DNA of 64,000 nucleotides from contig NZ_PIPJ01000005.1 in the NCBI RefSeq assembly GCF_003987135.1, positions 1-64,000 of the forward strand, in the 5' to 3' direction. Each line of letters starts with the position of its first letter. The first letter of the stretch is position 1. Shown here one piece after another: positions 9,327-19,382 of this stretch. The notes under the pieces are model-generated. The model worked only from the letters and a program-made list of their open reading frames with translations, had not been told where the DNA came from and made no database searches. Source of the stretch: Aliidiomarina iranensis. GTDB lineage: Bacteria; Pseudomonadota; Gammaproteobacteria; Enterobacterales; Alteromonadaceae. Position numbers and translations under genes: made by a program.

Positions 9327-10802
9327 ATGAAGCATATTCATATTCTTGGTATTTGTGGCACCTTTATGGGCGGTATCGCGGCGCTTGCGAAAGCTTTGGG
9401 TTATCGAGTAACTGGCAGTGATAGTAATGTGTACCCACCGATGAGTACGCAATTGGAAAATTTGGGTATTGATCTATTTCAGGGCGATGATTTAACGCAA
9501 CTGCAGGCCACCCCTGATTTGGTTATTATTGGCAATGCGTTGAGCCGAGGAAATCCTGTAGTAGAAGCGGTATTGGCGCAACAACTCCCTTATCAATCCG
9601 GCCCGCAGTGGCTCGGGGAAACTCTACTGCGCGAACGCCATGTGTTGGCTATTTCAGGTACCCATGGCAAAACCACAACGGCTTCTATGTTGGTTTGGAT
9701 TCTCGAGCAAGCGGGGTTGAATCCGAGTTTCTTAGTGGGCGGCGTGGTGCAACCCTACAATGAAACCGCGCGGCTCACCGATAGCCCATATTTTGTGATT
9801 GAGGCGGATGAATACGATACCGCGTTTTTCGATAAGCGCTCAAAATTTTTGCACTATTTTAGTAATACCTTAGTAATGAACAACCTTGAATTTGATCATG
9901 CTGATATTTTTTCTGATTTAGCGGCAATCCAACAACAGTTTGCTTACGTTTTACGCACGGTACCGAGCACTGGGCAAGTTATTTATCCAGCAGAAAGCAA
10001 GGCACTCGCTGAAGTTGTAAATAAAGGCTGTTGGTCGGAACAGGTGCGCATTGGCCACCAAGAGGCATGGAGCAGTGAACTACTAAATGCGGACGGCAGC
10101 CGGTTTAGAGTGCTTCACCATGGTGTTGAAGCGGGAACGGTTGAATGGGGTTTGATTGGCCAGCACAATGCAGATAACGGCTTAATGGCCATAGCGGCGG
10201 CGGCCCAAGTAGGTGTTACCCCCGAAGAGGCAGCAAGTGTTCTTAGCCGATTTACATCGCCTGCTCGAAGATTACAGCTCCGAGGTGAATGCGCCGGCGT
10301 TCGCGTTTATGATGATTTCGCGCATCACCCAACGGCGATCGCTACCACTTTGCAAGCGATGCGAAATCACGTTGGCCCACATGCTAAAATTCGAGCAGTT
10401 TTTGAACCTCGCTCAAATACCATGAAAGCCGGGGTACACAAAGATACTTTGGCCGCTGCTTTTGCAGCAGCTGATAGCGTGTATGCTTTACAGCCGGCCG
10501 GCGCGGAGGTGCAGCTAGCCGAACAGCTGGCATCGTTGCAAAGCGCAGAGCACGGAGAAGAAGACAAAGAGTATCACCAAGAGCATTCTGTAACGGCAAA
10601 ATACCTGCCGGTTACCATAAAAGAGCAGGTTAACGAGCTTGCTGATGCGATTTTAAGCGATTTCCAAATAGCCAAAACGCAAACGGCAGCGCAAGCCACA
10701 GAAGAACATTGGGTGATTATGAGCAACGGTGCTTTCGGTGGCATTCACCAACAACTGCTCGATAGATTGGCTAATTCGAGTGTTAAACATCCAGAGGGAT
10801 AG
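9327..10802 (+). CDS. mpl: UDP-MurNAc:tripeptide ligase (murein recycling)
   Basis: A 491-residue Mur ligase that joins the recycled L-Ala-gamma-D-Glu-mDAP tripeptide to UDP-MurNAc in the cytoplasm. The N-terminal [17 protein letters not shown] is the Mpl form of the Mur nucleotide-binding fold, and the P-loop GTHGKTT is at 111-117. It is about 35 residues longer than E. coli Mpl, mostly from an acidic, His-containing insert near residues 405-425. ubiX follows after 4 bp, an arrangement common in gammaproteobacteria. Confidence 0.96.
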   Translation: MKHIHILGICGTFMGGIAALAKALGYRVTGSDSNVYPPMSTQLENLGIDLFQGDDLTQLQATPDLVIIGNALSRGNPVVEAVLAQQLPYQSGPQWLGETLLRERHVLAISGTHGKTTTASMLVWILEQAGLNPSFLVGGVVQPYNETARLTDSPYFVIEADEYDTAFFDKRSKFLHYFSNTLVMNNLEFDHADIFSDLAAIQQQFAYVLRTVPSTGQVIYPAESKALAEVVNKGCWSEQVRIGHQEAWSSELLNADGSRFRVLHHGVEAGTVEWGLIGQHNADNGLMAIAAAAQVGVTPEEAASVLSRFTSPARRLQLRGECAGVRVYDDFAHHPTAIATTLQAMRNHVGPHAKIRAVFEPRSNTMKAGVHKDTLAAAFAAADSVYALQPAGAEVQLAEQLASLQSAEHGEEDKEYHQEHSVTAKYLPVTIKEQVNELADAILSDFQIAKTQTAAQATEEHWVIMSNGAFGGIHQQLLDRLANSSVKHPEG

Positions 10803-10806
10803 CACT

Positions 10807-11478
10807 ATGACATCATCGCTTACCAGCGGTTCGAAGGGCGCTCATGATGCCTTTCAACAACAAGATAATCGGGTTACGTTGGCCATTACCGGTGCTTCGG
10901 GAGCGCCCTATGCATTGCGCTTGCTCGAATGTTTGCTGGCTCAGAATCAGCAAGTGTTATTATTAATTTCCAGTGCTGCTCGGGTTGTGTTTGCTACGGA
11001 AGAAAATTTAAAAATACCCGGTTCCCCCGATTCCATTCAAAAGTTTTTTTGTGAGCACTTCAATGTGAGTACTGAACAACTAAAAGTTTATGGCAAAGAG
11101 GAGTGGTTTTCGCCAGTAGCTTCAGGTTCAGCTGCACCTAAGCGTATGGTAGTATGCCCCTGCTCAACGGGCTCTTTGGCTTCTATCGCCACAGGGTCGA
11201 GCGATAATCTTATTGAGCGTGCTGCCGATGTTGTTCTCAAAGAACGTGGGCAATTAATCATGGTGCCACGAGAAATGCCACTGCATAGCATTCACTTGGA
11301 GCACATGCTCACACTCTCACGTATGGGTGTAACCATAATGCCAGCGGCTCCTGGCTTTTATCATCAGCCGCAATCGATCGCGGATTTGGTTGATTTTGTA
11401 GTGGCGCGAATTCTTGATCACCTTGGCTTAAACCAACAGCTCGTTAGCCGCTGGGGCTATGATCAGCGCAATAATTAG
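10807..11478 (+). CDS. ubiX: Flavin prenyltransferase UbiX
   Basis: A 223-residue enzyme that attaches a dimethylallyl group to FMN, making the prenyl-FMN cofactor used by UbiD in ubiquinone synthesis. The FMN-binding [14 protein letters not shown] is near residue 28, and the family segments [16 protein letters not shown] and [15 protein letters not shown] are present. I start at ATG 10807, after GAGGGAT; an upstream TTG at 10729 would overlap mpl by 74 bp. The N-terminal 20 residues are a poorly conserved extension. Confidence 0.95.
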   Translation: MTSSLTSGSKGAHDAFQQQDNRVTLAITGASGAPYALRLLECLLAQNQQVLLLISSAARVVFATEENLKIPGSPDSIQKFFCEHFNVSTEQLKVYGKEEWFSPVASGSAAPKRMVVCPCSTGSLASIATGSSDNLIERAADVVLKERGQLIMVPREMPLHSIHLEHMLTLSRMGVTIMPAAPGFYHQPQSIADLVDFVVARILDHLGLNQQLVSRWGYDQRNN

Positions 11479-11519
11479 CGCCATGATTAGCGCCATAAAT
11501 AATGCAATTCATAATCTTT

Positions 11520-11546
11520 TTTGTACACCCCATGGGTGTGTACAAA
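11520..11546. promoter_or_regulatory. Inverted repeat upstream of yadGH
   Basis: An imperfect palindrome, TTTGTACAC with GTGTACAAA around a CCCATGGG-like centre, lies 27 bp before the yadG start. There is no T run on its right flank, so it is more likely an operator than a terminator. Two tandem copies of ATTAGCGCCAT lie just before it, at the end of ubiX. The binding protein is unknown. Confidence 0.45.
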
Positions 11547-11573
11547 GTTTCGAATTATTAACCGGAGTAGCGC

Positions 11574-12506
11574 ATGACCAATGCACTTGAAATTAAAGGG
11601 TTGCGAAAAATTTATCGCGGCGGCCTTGTCGCGTTAAAAGGCTTAGATTTAACGGTTAAAGAGGGCGATTTTTACGCTTTGTTAGGGCCAAATGGCGCCG
11701 GTAAATCAACTACCATTGGCATCATTTCATCGTTGGTGAATAAAACCGAAGGTTCAGTGAAAGTTTTTGGTTATGACCTCGATACTCAGATCAACGAAGT
11801 GAAAGAACACATTGGCCTGGTCCCGCAAGAATTTAACTTCAATCAGTTCGAAACGGTTGAGCAAATTGTAGTGAATCAAGCGGGCTACTATGGCGTTTCC
11901 CGAAAACTTGCACGAGAACGAGCAGAAAAATATTTACGGCAACTTGGATTGTGGGAAAAGCGTGATGAGCGCGGAAGAACGCTCTCTGGAGGCATGAAAC
12001 GCCGCCTTATGATTGCTCGCGCGCTCCTGCATGAGCCCAAGTTGCTCATTTTGGACGAGCCTACCGCGGGTGTTGATATTGAGTTACGCCGTTCCATGTG
12101 GGAATTCCTCACGCGTATTAACAAGCAGGGTATTACCATTATTCTTACCACGCATTATCTGGAAGAAGCCGAAATGCTATGCCGTAATATCGGTATTATC
12201 GATAAGGGCGAAATTGTTGAAAACACCACGATGAAAGCACTCCTCGGCAAGCTAAACATTGAAACCTTCGTGCTGGATTTAGAATCTAGTGTGAATGCAC
12301 CTACTGTTGAAAGCGCCACTATGCGCGTGATCGACGATCACACCATTGAAGTAGATGTGGCGAAATCGGCTGGCTTAAACTCAGTATTTAGTGAACTTTC
12401 CGAACAGGGTATTAAAGTACTTTCAATGCGCAACAAAGCAAACCGTTTGGAAGAGTTGTTTGTGAATTTAGTAGAACAAGGCCGTGAAACGAAGGAGCAA
12501 GAATAA
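11574..12506 (+). CDS. yadG: ABC transporter ATPase YadG
   Basis: A 310-residue ATP-binding subunit of a YadGH-type (ABC-2) exporter. Walker A GPNGAGKST is at 38-46, the signature LSGG at 137-140, Walker B LLILDEP at about 157-163, then the His switch in LTTHYLEEAE. Length and sequence match E. coli YadG, whose substrate is not established. The ATG follows CCGGAGTAGCGC. The permease gene starts one base after the stop codon. Confidence 0.93.
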   Translation: MTNALEIKGLRKIYRGGLVALKGLDLTVKEGDFYALLGPNGAGKSTTIGIISSLVNKTEGSVKVFGYDLDTQINEVKEHIGLVPQEFNFNQFETVEQIVVNQAGYYGVSRKLARERAEKYLRQLGLWEKRDERGRTLSGGMKRRLMIARALLHEPKLLILDEPTAGVDIELRRSMWEFLTRINKQGITIILTTHYLEEAEMLCRNIGIIDKGEIVENTTMKALLGKLNIETFVLDLESSVNAPTVESATMRVIDDHTIEVDVAKSAGLNSVFSELSEQGIKVLSMRNKANRLEELFVNLVEQGRETKEQE

Positions 12507-12507
12507 T

Positions 12508-13281
12508 ATGAAAAACCCTATTCATTTCACTGCATTAAAAACTATTTGGATTAAAGAGTGCACGCGCTTTTTGCGTATATGGGTGCAAACCTTAGTGCCG
12601 CCAGCCATTACCATGACCTTGTATTTCATCATTTTCGGTAGCCTCATCGGTAGCCGAATCGGTGAAATGGGCGGCGTTACTTATATGGAGTTTATTGTTC
12701 CCGGCTTGATTATGATGTCGGTGATTACGAATGCTTATTCAAATGTGGCTGCCTCTTTTTTCAGTGCCAAGTTTCAGCGTAATTTAGAAGAAATGCTGGT
12801 TGCGCCTGTTTCGAACATTACAATTATTCTAGGCTATGTAGGTGGCGGTGTTGCTCGCTCCCTAATTGTTGCTGTTATCGTTACTATTGTCTCTGGCTTC
12901 TTTGTTGAATTAGATATTCAAAGCTATGGCATGATTATTATCACTGTATTGCTTACTGCCACGCTATTTGCCCTCGGCGGATTGTTAAATGCGATGTTCG
13001 CGAAAAGTTTTGATGATATTTCCATTATTCCAACCTTTGTTTTAACGCCGCTTACCTATCTTGGTGGCGTGTTTTATTCGATCACCTTGCTGCCTGATTT
13101 TTGGCAGGCGGTTTCGAAAATAAATCCGATTATCTATATGGTAAACGGTTTCCGCTCTGGCTTTATTGGTGTTTCAGATATCGCCCCAACAATAGCCATT
13201 GGCGTATTGATTATCTTTAACATCGCTTTTTTCGTGCTCGCTTGGTGGCTACTGCGCCGTGGCACTGGTACACGCACTTAA
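12508..13281 (+). CDS. yadH: ABC-2 permease YadH
   Basis: A 257-residue inner-membrane permease with six predicted helices and the ABC-2 signature around NPIIYMVNGFRSGFIG. It is the partner of YadG: the ATG at 12508 lies one base after the yadG stop and GAAGGAGCAAG supplies the ribosome-binding site inside the end of yadG. An earlier in-frame start at 12484 would run through the yadG end and is unlikely. Confidence 0.93.
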   Translation: MKNPIHFTALKTIWIKECTRFLRIWVQTLVPPAITMTLYFIIFGSLIGSRIGEMGGVTYMEFIVPGLIMMSVITNAYSNVAASFFSAKFQRNLEEMLVAPVSNITIILGYVGGGVARSLIVAVIVTIVSGFFVELDIQSYGMIIITVLLTATLFALGGLLNAMFAKSFDDISIIPTFVLTPLTYLGGVFYSITLLPDFWQAVSKINPIIYMVNGFRSGFIGVSDIAPTIAIGVLIIFNIAFFVLAWWLLRRGTGTRT

Positions 13282-13293
13282 TTGGCTGTAGCG

Positions 13294-14073
13294 ATGGCGA
13301 ATTCTCGAGTTATCAGCAGCAATCAAGGTTGTGTGCATAGTGATATTCCAAGGTTAGTTGGGAAATACTGGCAAGGCCGCTTTTTGAAGCCTGTGGCGGA
13401 ACATAGTGCCGAGGCCTTTGCCGAGGTAAACCGAAAATTAACGGATTTCAATGGCCCACTGATTCTTGATTCGTGTTGTGGCGTAGGCGAGAGCACAGCA
13501 GAGATCGCCAAGCGAAATCCCCATGCCTTAGTGGTAGGTGTGGATAAATCTGCTCACCGTTTAAGCAAGCATGTCCATCAGAGCCAATCAGGTGAAGGCC
13601 AATACTTATTGGTAAGAGCGGATTTGAATGATTTTTGGCGTTTAGCTCGTGAAGCCGAGTGGCAACCGGAAAAACATTTTTTGTTGTATCCGAACCCGTG
13701 GCCGAAGAAAAAGCACTTGGGCCGGCGTTGGCATGGCGCACCTGTGTTTCCGGAATTTGTTCGCTTAGGTGGTGCGATTGATCTACGCAGTAATTGGCCG
13801 ATTTATCTACAGGAATTTGCCTTAGCATTGCGTTGTTGCGGTATCTCCGCCAAGGTGACTAAGCTAGCGGTAGATATTGAGCCGGTAACACCTTTTGAAC
13901 GTAAATACCAAGCAAGCAAGCAGGAGCTTTGGCAGCTCACTGCCGATTTAGCGGGTGCCGATCTTATTGCCCCTGCGGAATTGGCGCAACTAACGGCGCT
14001 AGCAGAAACAGATGCAGATGTGCTAAAGTCTGCGCCTCAAAAAATATGGTCAGGAGATGCGCGTGGCACCTAA
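13294..14073 (+). CDS. TrmB-like SAM-dependent methyltransferase
   Basis: A 259-residue protein with a class I methyltransferase fold: SAM-binding LILDSCCGVGESTAEIA near residue 50 and a motif LLYPNPWPKKKHLGRRWHG near 125 that echoes TrmB's PDPWPKKRH. TrmB makes m7G46 in tRNA, but this is the more divergent paralogue seen in many gammaproteobacteria, so tRNA specificity is inference. ATG 13294 is chosen; a TTG at 13282 is possible. It starts 12 bp after yadH, and its end overlaps panP, which suggests co-transcription. Confidence 0.82.
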   Translation: MANSRVISSNQGCVHSDIPRLVGKYWQGRFLKPVAEHSAEAFAEVNRKLTDFNGPLILDSCCGVGESTAEIAKRNPHALVVGVDKSAHRLSKHVHQSQSGEGQYLLVRADLNDFWRLAREAEWQPEKHFLLYPNPWPKKKHLGRRWHGAPVFPEFVRLGGAIDLRSNWPIYLQEFALALRCCGISAKVTKLAVDIEPVTPFERKYQASKQELWQLTADLAGADLIAPAELAQLTALAETDADVLKSAPQKIWSGDARGT

Positions 14074-15715
14074 AACCACAGCGGAAGTGAGTATGGATGC
14101 GCTGTACCGAATCTTCACGGTTCCAGAAGCGCCTGATTCCACACTTGGCAAAATTGAGCAACATCTATCGGAAAATCTCGAAGGTTTCCTTGCTTCGCAT
14201 ATTGTTACGCAAGAACGGCCTTTACACGAGATCGAGCATGATTTTGCCTACAGCGATATCCCTGAACAGCCTGAATTTGTGTCCGATCACACAGATACGC
14301 TATTGAAGAAATTAGTTGCGCAATCTGTGCATACCGCATCGCCAAGATTTATTGGCCACATGACATCAGCGCTCCCTTATTTTCTTTTGCCGCTGGCGAA
14401 GTTGATGGTGGGGTTGAATCAAAATTTGGTGAAGATCGAAACCTCAAAAGCCTTTACACCCATGGAAAGACAAGTTCTGGGGATGATGCACCATTTGGTG
14501 TATGGCGAGAAAAAAGGGTTCTACGATCGTTGGATGCACAGTGCTGATCATTCGCTTGGCGCATTTTGTTCCGGCGGCACCATTGCCAACATTTCTGCCC
14601 TTTGGGTTGCGCGCAATAACTTACTAGCGCCTGATGGTGATTTTGCCGGAGTTTCAGCGGAAGGTTTAGCCGCGGGGCTGCAGCATTATGGATACAGCCG
14701 CTTAGTGGTATTGGTTTCTGAGCGAGGCCACTATTCTTTGAGTAAAGCTGCCGACGTTTTAGGTATCGGGCGCAAGAATATTGTAAGCGTACCTGCCGAT
14801 GATAATAACCGAGTGCAAATCAACGAACTGAAGGCCGCCGCTGAGAAAGTAACGCGTGAGGGTGGCCGGGTAATGGCAATCGTGGGGATCGCTGGCACCA
14901 CAGAAACCGGCCACGTGGACCCACTCAGCGAAATAGCTGAAATAGCGGAAGCTTATCAAGCACACTTTCATGTAGATGCTGCATGGGGTGGGGCAACATT
15001 GATGTCTAATACGCACCGAAAGCTGCTTGCCGGCATTGAAAGGGCTGATAGTTTAACCATTGATGCGCATAAGCAAATGTATGTTCCCATGGGAGCGGGC
15101 ATGGTGCTATTTAAAGATCCTTCATTAGTGAGCGCCATTGAGCATCATGCAGAGTATGTGATTCGCCGCGGTTCGAAAGATTTGGGTAGCCACACGATGG
15201 AAGGTTCGCGCCCAGGCATGGCCATGTTGGTTTATTCGGCATTGCACGTAATGGGGCGCAAGGGCTATGAACTTCTGATTGATACTGGTATTGAGCGGGC
15301 AAAAGGTTTTGCGGCGTTAATTGAGCAACAAGATGATTTTGAAGTAATCACGCATCCTGAGTTGTGTTTACTTACCTATCGCTATGTACCGGCTGAAATT
15401 AAAGCGAGTTTAGCAAACGCAGATGCCGAGCAGATCGCTGCCATCACCCCTCACTTAAATATACTTACACGCTATATTCAGAAAACACAGCGGGAAAACG
15501 GCCGCTCCTTTGTTTCTCGTACCAAATTAACCCCACGCCAGTATTTTCGAGAAGGCACTTTGGTATTTAGAACGGTGTTGGCAAACCCTCTGACTACCCA
15601 TGAGATGCTGGCTAAAATCATTGTTGAGCAACGAGAAATCGCTGCCACAGCACCGTCGCTTCGTAAGCATATTCTTGATGCTGCGGAACGGGTGGGTTTG
15701 GTTTCCTCGGCTTAA
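14057..15715 (+). CDS. panP: PLP-dependent aspartate 1-decarboxylase PanP
   Basis: A 552-residue group II decarboxylase that makes beta-alanine from L-aspartate for pantothenate. It is the PLP enzyme that replaces pyruvoyl PanD in Vibrio, Shewanella and relatives. Visible landmarks: [10 protein letters not shown] at about 170, the HVDAAWGG cofactor aspartate at 305-312, and the PLP lysine K339 in [11 protein letters not shown]. The start is uncertain: ATG 14057 sits too close to its GGAG, GTG 14063 is better spaced, and ATG 14093 is also possible. It overlaps the methyltransferase end by 17 bp and meets panC tail to tail. Confidence 0.94.
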   Translation: MRVAPKTTAEVSMDALYRIFTVPEAPDSTLGKIEQHLSENLEGFLASHIVTQERPLHEIEHDFAYSDIPEQPEFVSDHTDTLLKKLVAQSVHTASPRFIGHMTSALPYFLLPLAKLMVGLNQNLVKIETSKAFTPMERQVLGMMHHLVYGEKKGFYDRWMHSADHSLGAFCSGGTIANISALWVARNNLLAPDGDFAGVSAEGLAAGLQHYGYSRLVVLVSERGHYSLSKAADVLGIGRKNIVSVPADDNNRVQINELKAAAEKVTREGGRVMAIVGIAGTTETGHVDPLSEIAEIAEAYQAHFHVDAAWGGATLMSNTHRKLLAGIERADSLTIDAHKQMYVPMGAGMVLFKDPSLVSAIEHHAEYVIRRGSKDLGSHTMEGSRPGMAMLVYSALHVMGRKGYELLIDTGIERAKGFAALIEQQDDFEVITHPELCLLTYRYVPAEIKASLANADAEQIAAITPHLNILTRYIQKTQRENGRSFVSRTKLTPRQYFREGTLVFRTVLANPLTTHEMLAKIIVEQREIAATAPSLRKHILDAAERVGLVSSA

Positions 15716-16584
15716 GCGAGATTAATTTCTAGATTATCTATCAAGCGCGTTTTCCCTAAATAAGCAGCCACCAAGATCACCAGAGCTTTATCTCCAGACG
15801 TTGCCGGAGCAAGGTCTTGCTGGCGCCGAATACTCACGTAATCGGGCGTAAAACCAGCTGCTTTTAAGGCTTGTTGGCTCTGCTGTTCAATATGTTTAAT
15901 GCTATCGCTATCTTGATCAAACGGCTGATCACATTGCTGTAAGCTTTGCTTTGCAGTTTGCATAATGGCATAAATTTTAGCGGCCTGCTGGCGCTGGGCA
16001 GCGTTTAAATAACCGTTGCGCGAGCTTAGTGCTAAACCATCTTCGGCACGCTCGGTAGCTACACCTATGATGGTAATGGGGAGAGATAGATCTTCAGCCA
16101 GCAAACGAATAACTAATAGCTGCTGGTAATCTTTCTTACCGAATACCGCATAATCAGGCTGCACCATATTAAACAACTTGCAAACAACAGTAGCCACGCC
16201 GCGAAAATGCCCTGGCCTTGATGCACCACAAAGCTCATTGCTCAAATTGGGTACTTCAACAAAGGTTTGTTCCTCTAAACCTCGGGGATAAACCACCGAT
16301 GTACTCGGGGTAAATACTGCATCCGCGCCTGCAGCAAGGAGTTTCTCCATGTCCGCTTGCAGTGTTCTTGGGTAACTATCCAGATCTTCGTTTGCGCCAA
16401 ACTGTAGAGGATTTACATAGATGCTTACCACTACTTTATCCGCGAGTGTGCGAGCATGCTCCACCAAGCGCAAATGCCCTTGATGGAGATTGCCCATCGT
16501 GGGTACAAAAGCAACGCTAGCATTGGTTTGCCGCCAATTCGCACGTGCCTTTCTTAACGCCGTTAAGGTTTCCAGGTGCAACAT
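15712..16584 (-). CDS. panC: Pantothenate synthetase
   Basis: A 290-residue ligase that couples pantoate and beta-alanine with ATP. The nucleotide-binding [10 protein letters not shown] is near residue 29, and [18 protein letters not shown] and FGKKDYQQL are typical. ATG 16584 is chosen since it gives the family length (E. coli 283) and follows GAGGGTAATTTTCAC; a longer frame starts inside panB. Its start lies 14 bp past the panB end. The stop codons of panC and panP overlap in the tetranucleotide TTAA. Confidence 0.96.
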   Translation of the reverse strand: MLHLETLTALRKARANWRQTNASVAFVPTMGNLHQGHLRLVEHARTLADKVVVSIYVNPLQFGANEDLDSYPRTLQADMEKLLAAGADAVFTPSTSVVYPRGLEEQTFVEVPNLSNELCGASRPGHFRGVATVVCKLFNMVQPDYAVFGKKDYQQLLVIRLLAEDLSLPITIIGVATERAEDGLALSSRNGYLNAAQRQQAAKIYAIMQTAKQSLQQCDQPFDQDSDSIKHIEQQSQQALKAAGFTPDYVSIRRQQDLAPATSGDKALVILVAAYLGKTRLIDNLEINLA

Positions 16585-16597
16585 GTGAAAATTACCC

Positions 16598-17395
16598 TCA
16601 AGAATTAAAGCTGTGTTCTGGCCCTGGGAAAGCGCCGCTGCGAACATCGGCAACATAAGCTTCTACCGCTGCGCTCAAGCTATCGCGGCCCGCTAAAAAG
16701 TTTTTGGTAAACTTCGGCAAATAATCAGCATTCATGCCCAGCATATCGTGCATTACCAGAATTTGCCCATCAGTTTGATTGCCAGCACCAATTCCAATCA
16801 CCGGAATATCGATGGCTTTTGCCACTTTGGCTCCTAGCGCGCTTGGAATACATTCAACTACTAAGAGTTGGGCGCCCGCCGCTTGTAGATCTTGAGCTTG
16901 CTTGATAAGTGCCTTGGCGCTGTCGTCATCACGCCCTTGCACTTTATAGCCACCCACTACATTTACCGATTGCGGCAACAAACCTAAATGGGCGCACACG
17001 GGAATGCCATTCTGAGTAAGCGCTTGTACGGTTTCTACCAACCACTCGCCACCCTCTAGCTTAACCATGTTTGCCCCAGCGCGCATTAGCTCTGCAGCTT
17101 CAAAGCAAGCAGTTGCCGGGTCTGGGTATGTCATGAACGGCATATCGGCAATAACGAAGGCTTCAGGTGCGCCGGCGCGCACACAGCGAGTGTGATAGGC
17201 CACTTCAGCTGTGGTTACCGGCACCGTTGAATCCAGCCCTTGCAAAACCATACCAAGAGAATCACCCACCAGCATGACATCAACGCCACAAGCTGCAAAT
17301 AGTTTTGAAAAGCTAGCATCATAAGCAGTAAGGGCGGTAATTTTTGTTCCCTCTTGCTTCATCTTGAGTAATCCAGCTGTGCGAATACGGCTCAT
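16598..17395 (-). CDS. panB: Ketopantoate hydroxymethyltransferase
   Basis: A 265-residue enzyme that adds a hydroxymethyl group from methylene-THF to alpha-ketoisovalerate, the first committed pantothenate step. Family sequences include [27 protein letters not shown] (metal Asp), DMPFMTYP and VKLEGG. Length matches E. coli (264). It is in the conserved folK-panB-panC order, with 12 bp after folK. Confidence 0.97.
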   Translation of the reverse strand: MSRIRTAGLLKMKQEGTKITALTAYDASFSKLFAACGVDVMLVGDSLGMVLQGLDSTVPVTTAEVAYHTRCVRAGAPEAFVIADMPFMTYPDPATACFEAAELMRAGANMVKLEGGEWLVETVQALTQNGIPVCAHLGLLPQSVNVVGGYKVQGRDDDSAKALIKQAQDLQAAGAQLLVVECIPSALGAKVAKAIDIPVIGIGAGNQTDGQILVMHDMLGMNADYLPKFTKNFLAGRDSLSAAVEAYVADVRSGAFPGPEHSFNS

Positions 17396-17407
17396 AATAG
17401 TTTTGTC

Positions 17408-17908
17408 CTATACGGGAAGGCTTGAGGCCGGCGCAAGAATTGTTAATCCATTGTCCGGAATAGCATGCGCCAACAACTTTACCGATCTTCCATTGGGAAG
17501 ATCAAGTTCGGGTGCTAATTCTGCAAGGGGGATGAGAACAAATTCGCGTAGTTCTATACCCGGGTGCGGAACCTGCAACCGAGGATGATCGATAATATTA
17601 TTATCAATCAAGAGGATATCGAGATCGAGGGTTCTTGGCCCCCAGCGGCGTTCGCGTAGGCGGCCATGTGCATGCTCAATGGCTTGCAGTAAATCTAAAA
17701 TCGCCAAGGGCTCTAGGCTTGTTGCAAAGCTTGCAACCGCGTTCACATAATCAGGCTGATCTTGTGGGCCCATAGGTTTGCTATGATAGAGCGCAGAATA
17801 TTGTAACTGATGTATATCTGAGTGTTCGCTCAGCACTTTAAGAGCCGAGGTAATAGCCGCTGCAGGCTCCTGCAAGTTAGCCCCAAGGGCGATATAGCAC
17901 TTAGCCAT
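17408..17908 (-). CDS. folK: HPPK, folate pyrophosphokinase
   Basis: A 166-residue 6-hydroxymethyl-7,8-dihydropterin pyrophosphokinase of folate synthesis. The N-terminal YIALGANLQEP and the core signature RERRWGPRTLDLDILL, with its two magnesium-binding Asp residues, are intact. It overlaps the pcnB end by 8 bp, as expected for translational coupling in this operon. Confidence 0.97.
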   Translation of the reverse strand: MAKCYIALGANLQEPAAAITSALKVLSEHSDIHQLQYSALYHSKPMGPQDQPDYVNAVASFATSLEPLAILDLLQAIEHAHGRLRERRWGPRTLDLDILLIDNNIIDHPRLQVPHPGIELREFVLIPLAELAPELDLPNGRSVKLLAHAIPDNGLTILAPASSLPV

Positions 17909-19286
17909 TATTATTTTTACGCGGTGCTCTGCGGCGGCGTGGCCGGCGGGTGGGTTTTGCCGCTACGCTTCCTACTTCGCTAGGGTTTTGTTTTTGTAAG
18001 TTAGTCCAAAACGCACCCAGTTCTGTTAGTTCTTTATCGTTTTCAACACGCGCCCGCAACAATAAAAAATCGTAGCCTGCGCGAAATTTCGGGTGTGAAA
18101 GTAGGCGTATTGCCCGGCGCGGGCTGGTTTGTTGCAAGCGCAGTTGGAGTAGCCAAATATCGCGCATTGGAATACTGAAGCGCTTCGGAATAGCAATGCT
18201 GCGTACCTGTCGGGTTAGTGTATCCGCCGCCGCTATCTGCATGGCATCGTAAGGTGGTAGGCCGCTTTCTTGCACAATTTCTTCCGCACGCGCCGACATA
18301 GGGTACCAAAGCAAGGCAGCAAATAAGTAAGCTGGATTAACCCCTTTCTCTTCCCTTAATCGCTTATCTGTATCGGCAAACACCTGTGTTGCCATACGAT
18401 ATTCAAGGCTATCAGGCTGCTTTAATACTGATTTCAAAACCGGGAATAAATATTGGAATAAGTTAAGTTCGGTAAGGCGCTCAAAATTAGCTTGTGCACG
18501 TTGGTTTAAGAATAACTTGAGGAACTCTTCAAACAACCGAGCAGGCGGAATGTTATCTAACAAATTCGCTAAATTACGAATCGGGGCTTCGGTTTCCTGC
18601 TCTAAACGTAAGCCGAGCTTGGTGGCGAAACGAACCGCCCGTAACATGCGAACCGGATCTTCCCGATAACGCTGTTCTGGGTCGCCAATTAATCGGAGTA
18701 AACCTTGTTCTAAATCAGCGATACCGTTAGCAAAATCATAAATGGCAAAATCAGCAATTGAGTAATAGAGCGCATTTACCGTGAAATCTCGGCGTTGGGC
18801 ATCTTCATCAATGGTGCCATAAACGTTATCGCGCAATAACATGCCTTCGTTGTCTTGCTTGGAAACATGCTTTTTTTCATCGCTGTGATTATCGTTGCTA
18901 TCATCGGCATGATGCCCGCGAAAAGTAGCCACTTCAATAATATCTCGGCCATACACAATATGTGCTAAACGGAAACGGCGGCCAATTAATCGGCAGTTTC
19001 GAAACAGCGATTTTATTTGTTCAGGGCTGGCATTTGTTGCTACATCAAAATCTTTTGGCGTAACACCCAGGAGTAAATCACGAACGCAGCCACCTACTAG
19101 GTAGGCATCGTAACCGCCTTTATTCAACCGGTAGAGAACCTTGAGCGCATTTTCAGAAATATCCTTGCGGGAAATAGGATGCTCTGACCGCGGAATTTTA
19201 ATGGGCTGTGGTAGTGTTTTGCCTGGTTTTATCGCGGTTTTCCCCGGAAAAACTTTTTTAGCAAATGTTGCGAGTTGCTTAATAAT
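17901..19286 (-). CDS. pcnB: Poly(A) polymerase I, probable AUU start
   Basis: Adds poly(A) tails to RNA 3' ends, which marks them for decay. The nucleotidyltransferase core LVGGCVRDLLLG and KDFDVATN is at about residues 63-85, the RNA-binding RRFRLAHIVYG follows, and the C-terminus is basic (RRPRRRRAPRK). I place the start at AUU 19286. GAGGAG lies 7 bp upstream, and from there IIKQLATFAKKV aligns without a gap with the AUU-initiated E. coli start MFTRVANFCRKV. The ATG at 19301 is in frame but its upstream bases have no ribosome-binding site, and the GAGGAG overlaps it. Length from AUU is 461 residues. Confidence 0.95.
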   Translation of the reverse strand: MIKQLATFAKKVFPGKTAIKPGKTLPQPIKIPRSEHPISRKDISENALKVLYRLNKGGYDAYLVGGCVRDLLLGVTPKDFDVATNASPEQIKSLFRNCRLIGRRFRLAHIVYGRDIIEVATFRGHHADDSNDNHSDEKKHVSKQDNEGMLLRDNVYGTIDEDAQRRDFTVNALYYSIADFAIYDFANGIADLEQGLLRLIGDPEQRYREDPVRMLRAVRFATKLGLRLEQETEAPIRNLANLLDNIPPARLFEEFLKLFLNQRAQANFERLTELNLFQYLFPVLKSVLKQPDSLEYRMATQVFADTDKRLREEKGVNPAYLFAALLWYPMSARAEEIVQESGLPPYDAMQIAAADTLTRQVRSIAIPKRFSIPMRDIWLLQLRLQQTSPRRAIRLLSHPKFRAGYDFLLLRARVENDKELTELGAFWTNLQKQNPSEVGSVAAKPTRRPRRRRAPRKNNNG

Positions 19287-19299
19287 TGCCGTGCTCCTC
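19284..19299 (-). promoter_or_regulatory. Ribosome-binding site and AUU start of pcnB
   Basis: On the minus strand, GAGGAG (19299-19294) is followed by a 7-base spacer and ATT (19286-19284). This is near-ideal spacing for initiation at AUU. AUU initiation is normally confined to genes kept at low expression, such as infC and pcnB in E. coli. Confidence 0.75.
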
Positions 19300-19382
19300 A
19301 TAGACCTAGGCGATGTACAATTTGCCAGCGATTTTAACCTAATTTTTCCAGAGGGGCTACGTATTCAAGCCCGTATCTCGAG

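Noticed and set aside
10729-10806. Longer UbiX starting at TTG 10729
   Set aside because: It overlaps mpl by 74 bp, while ATG 10807 has a good ribosome-binding site.
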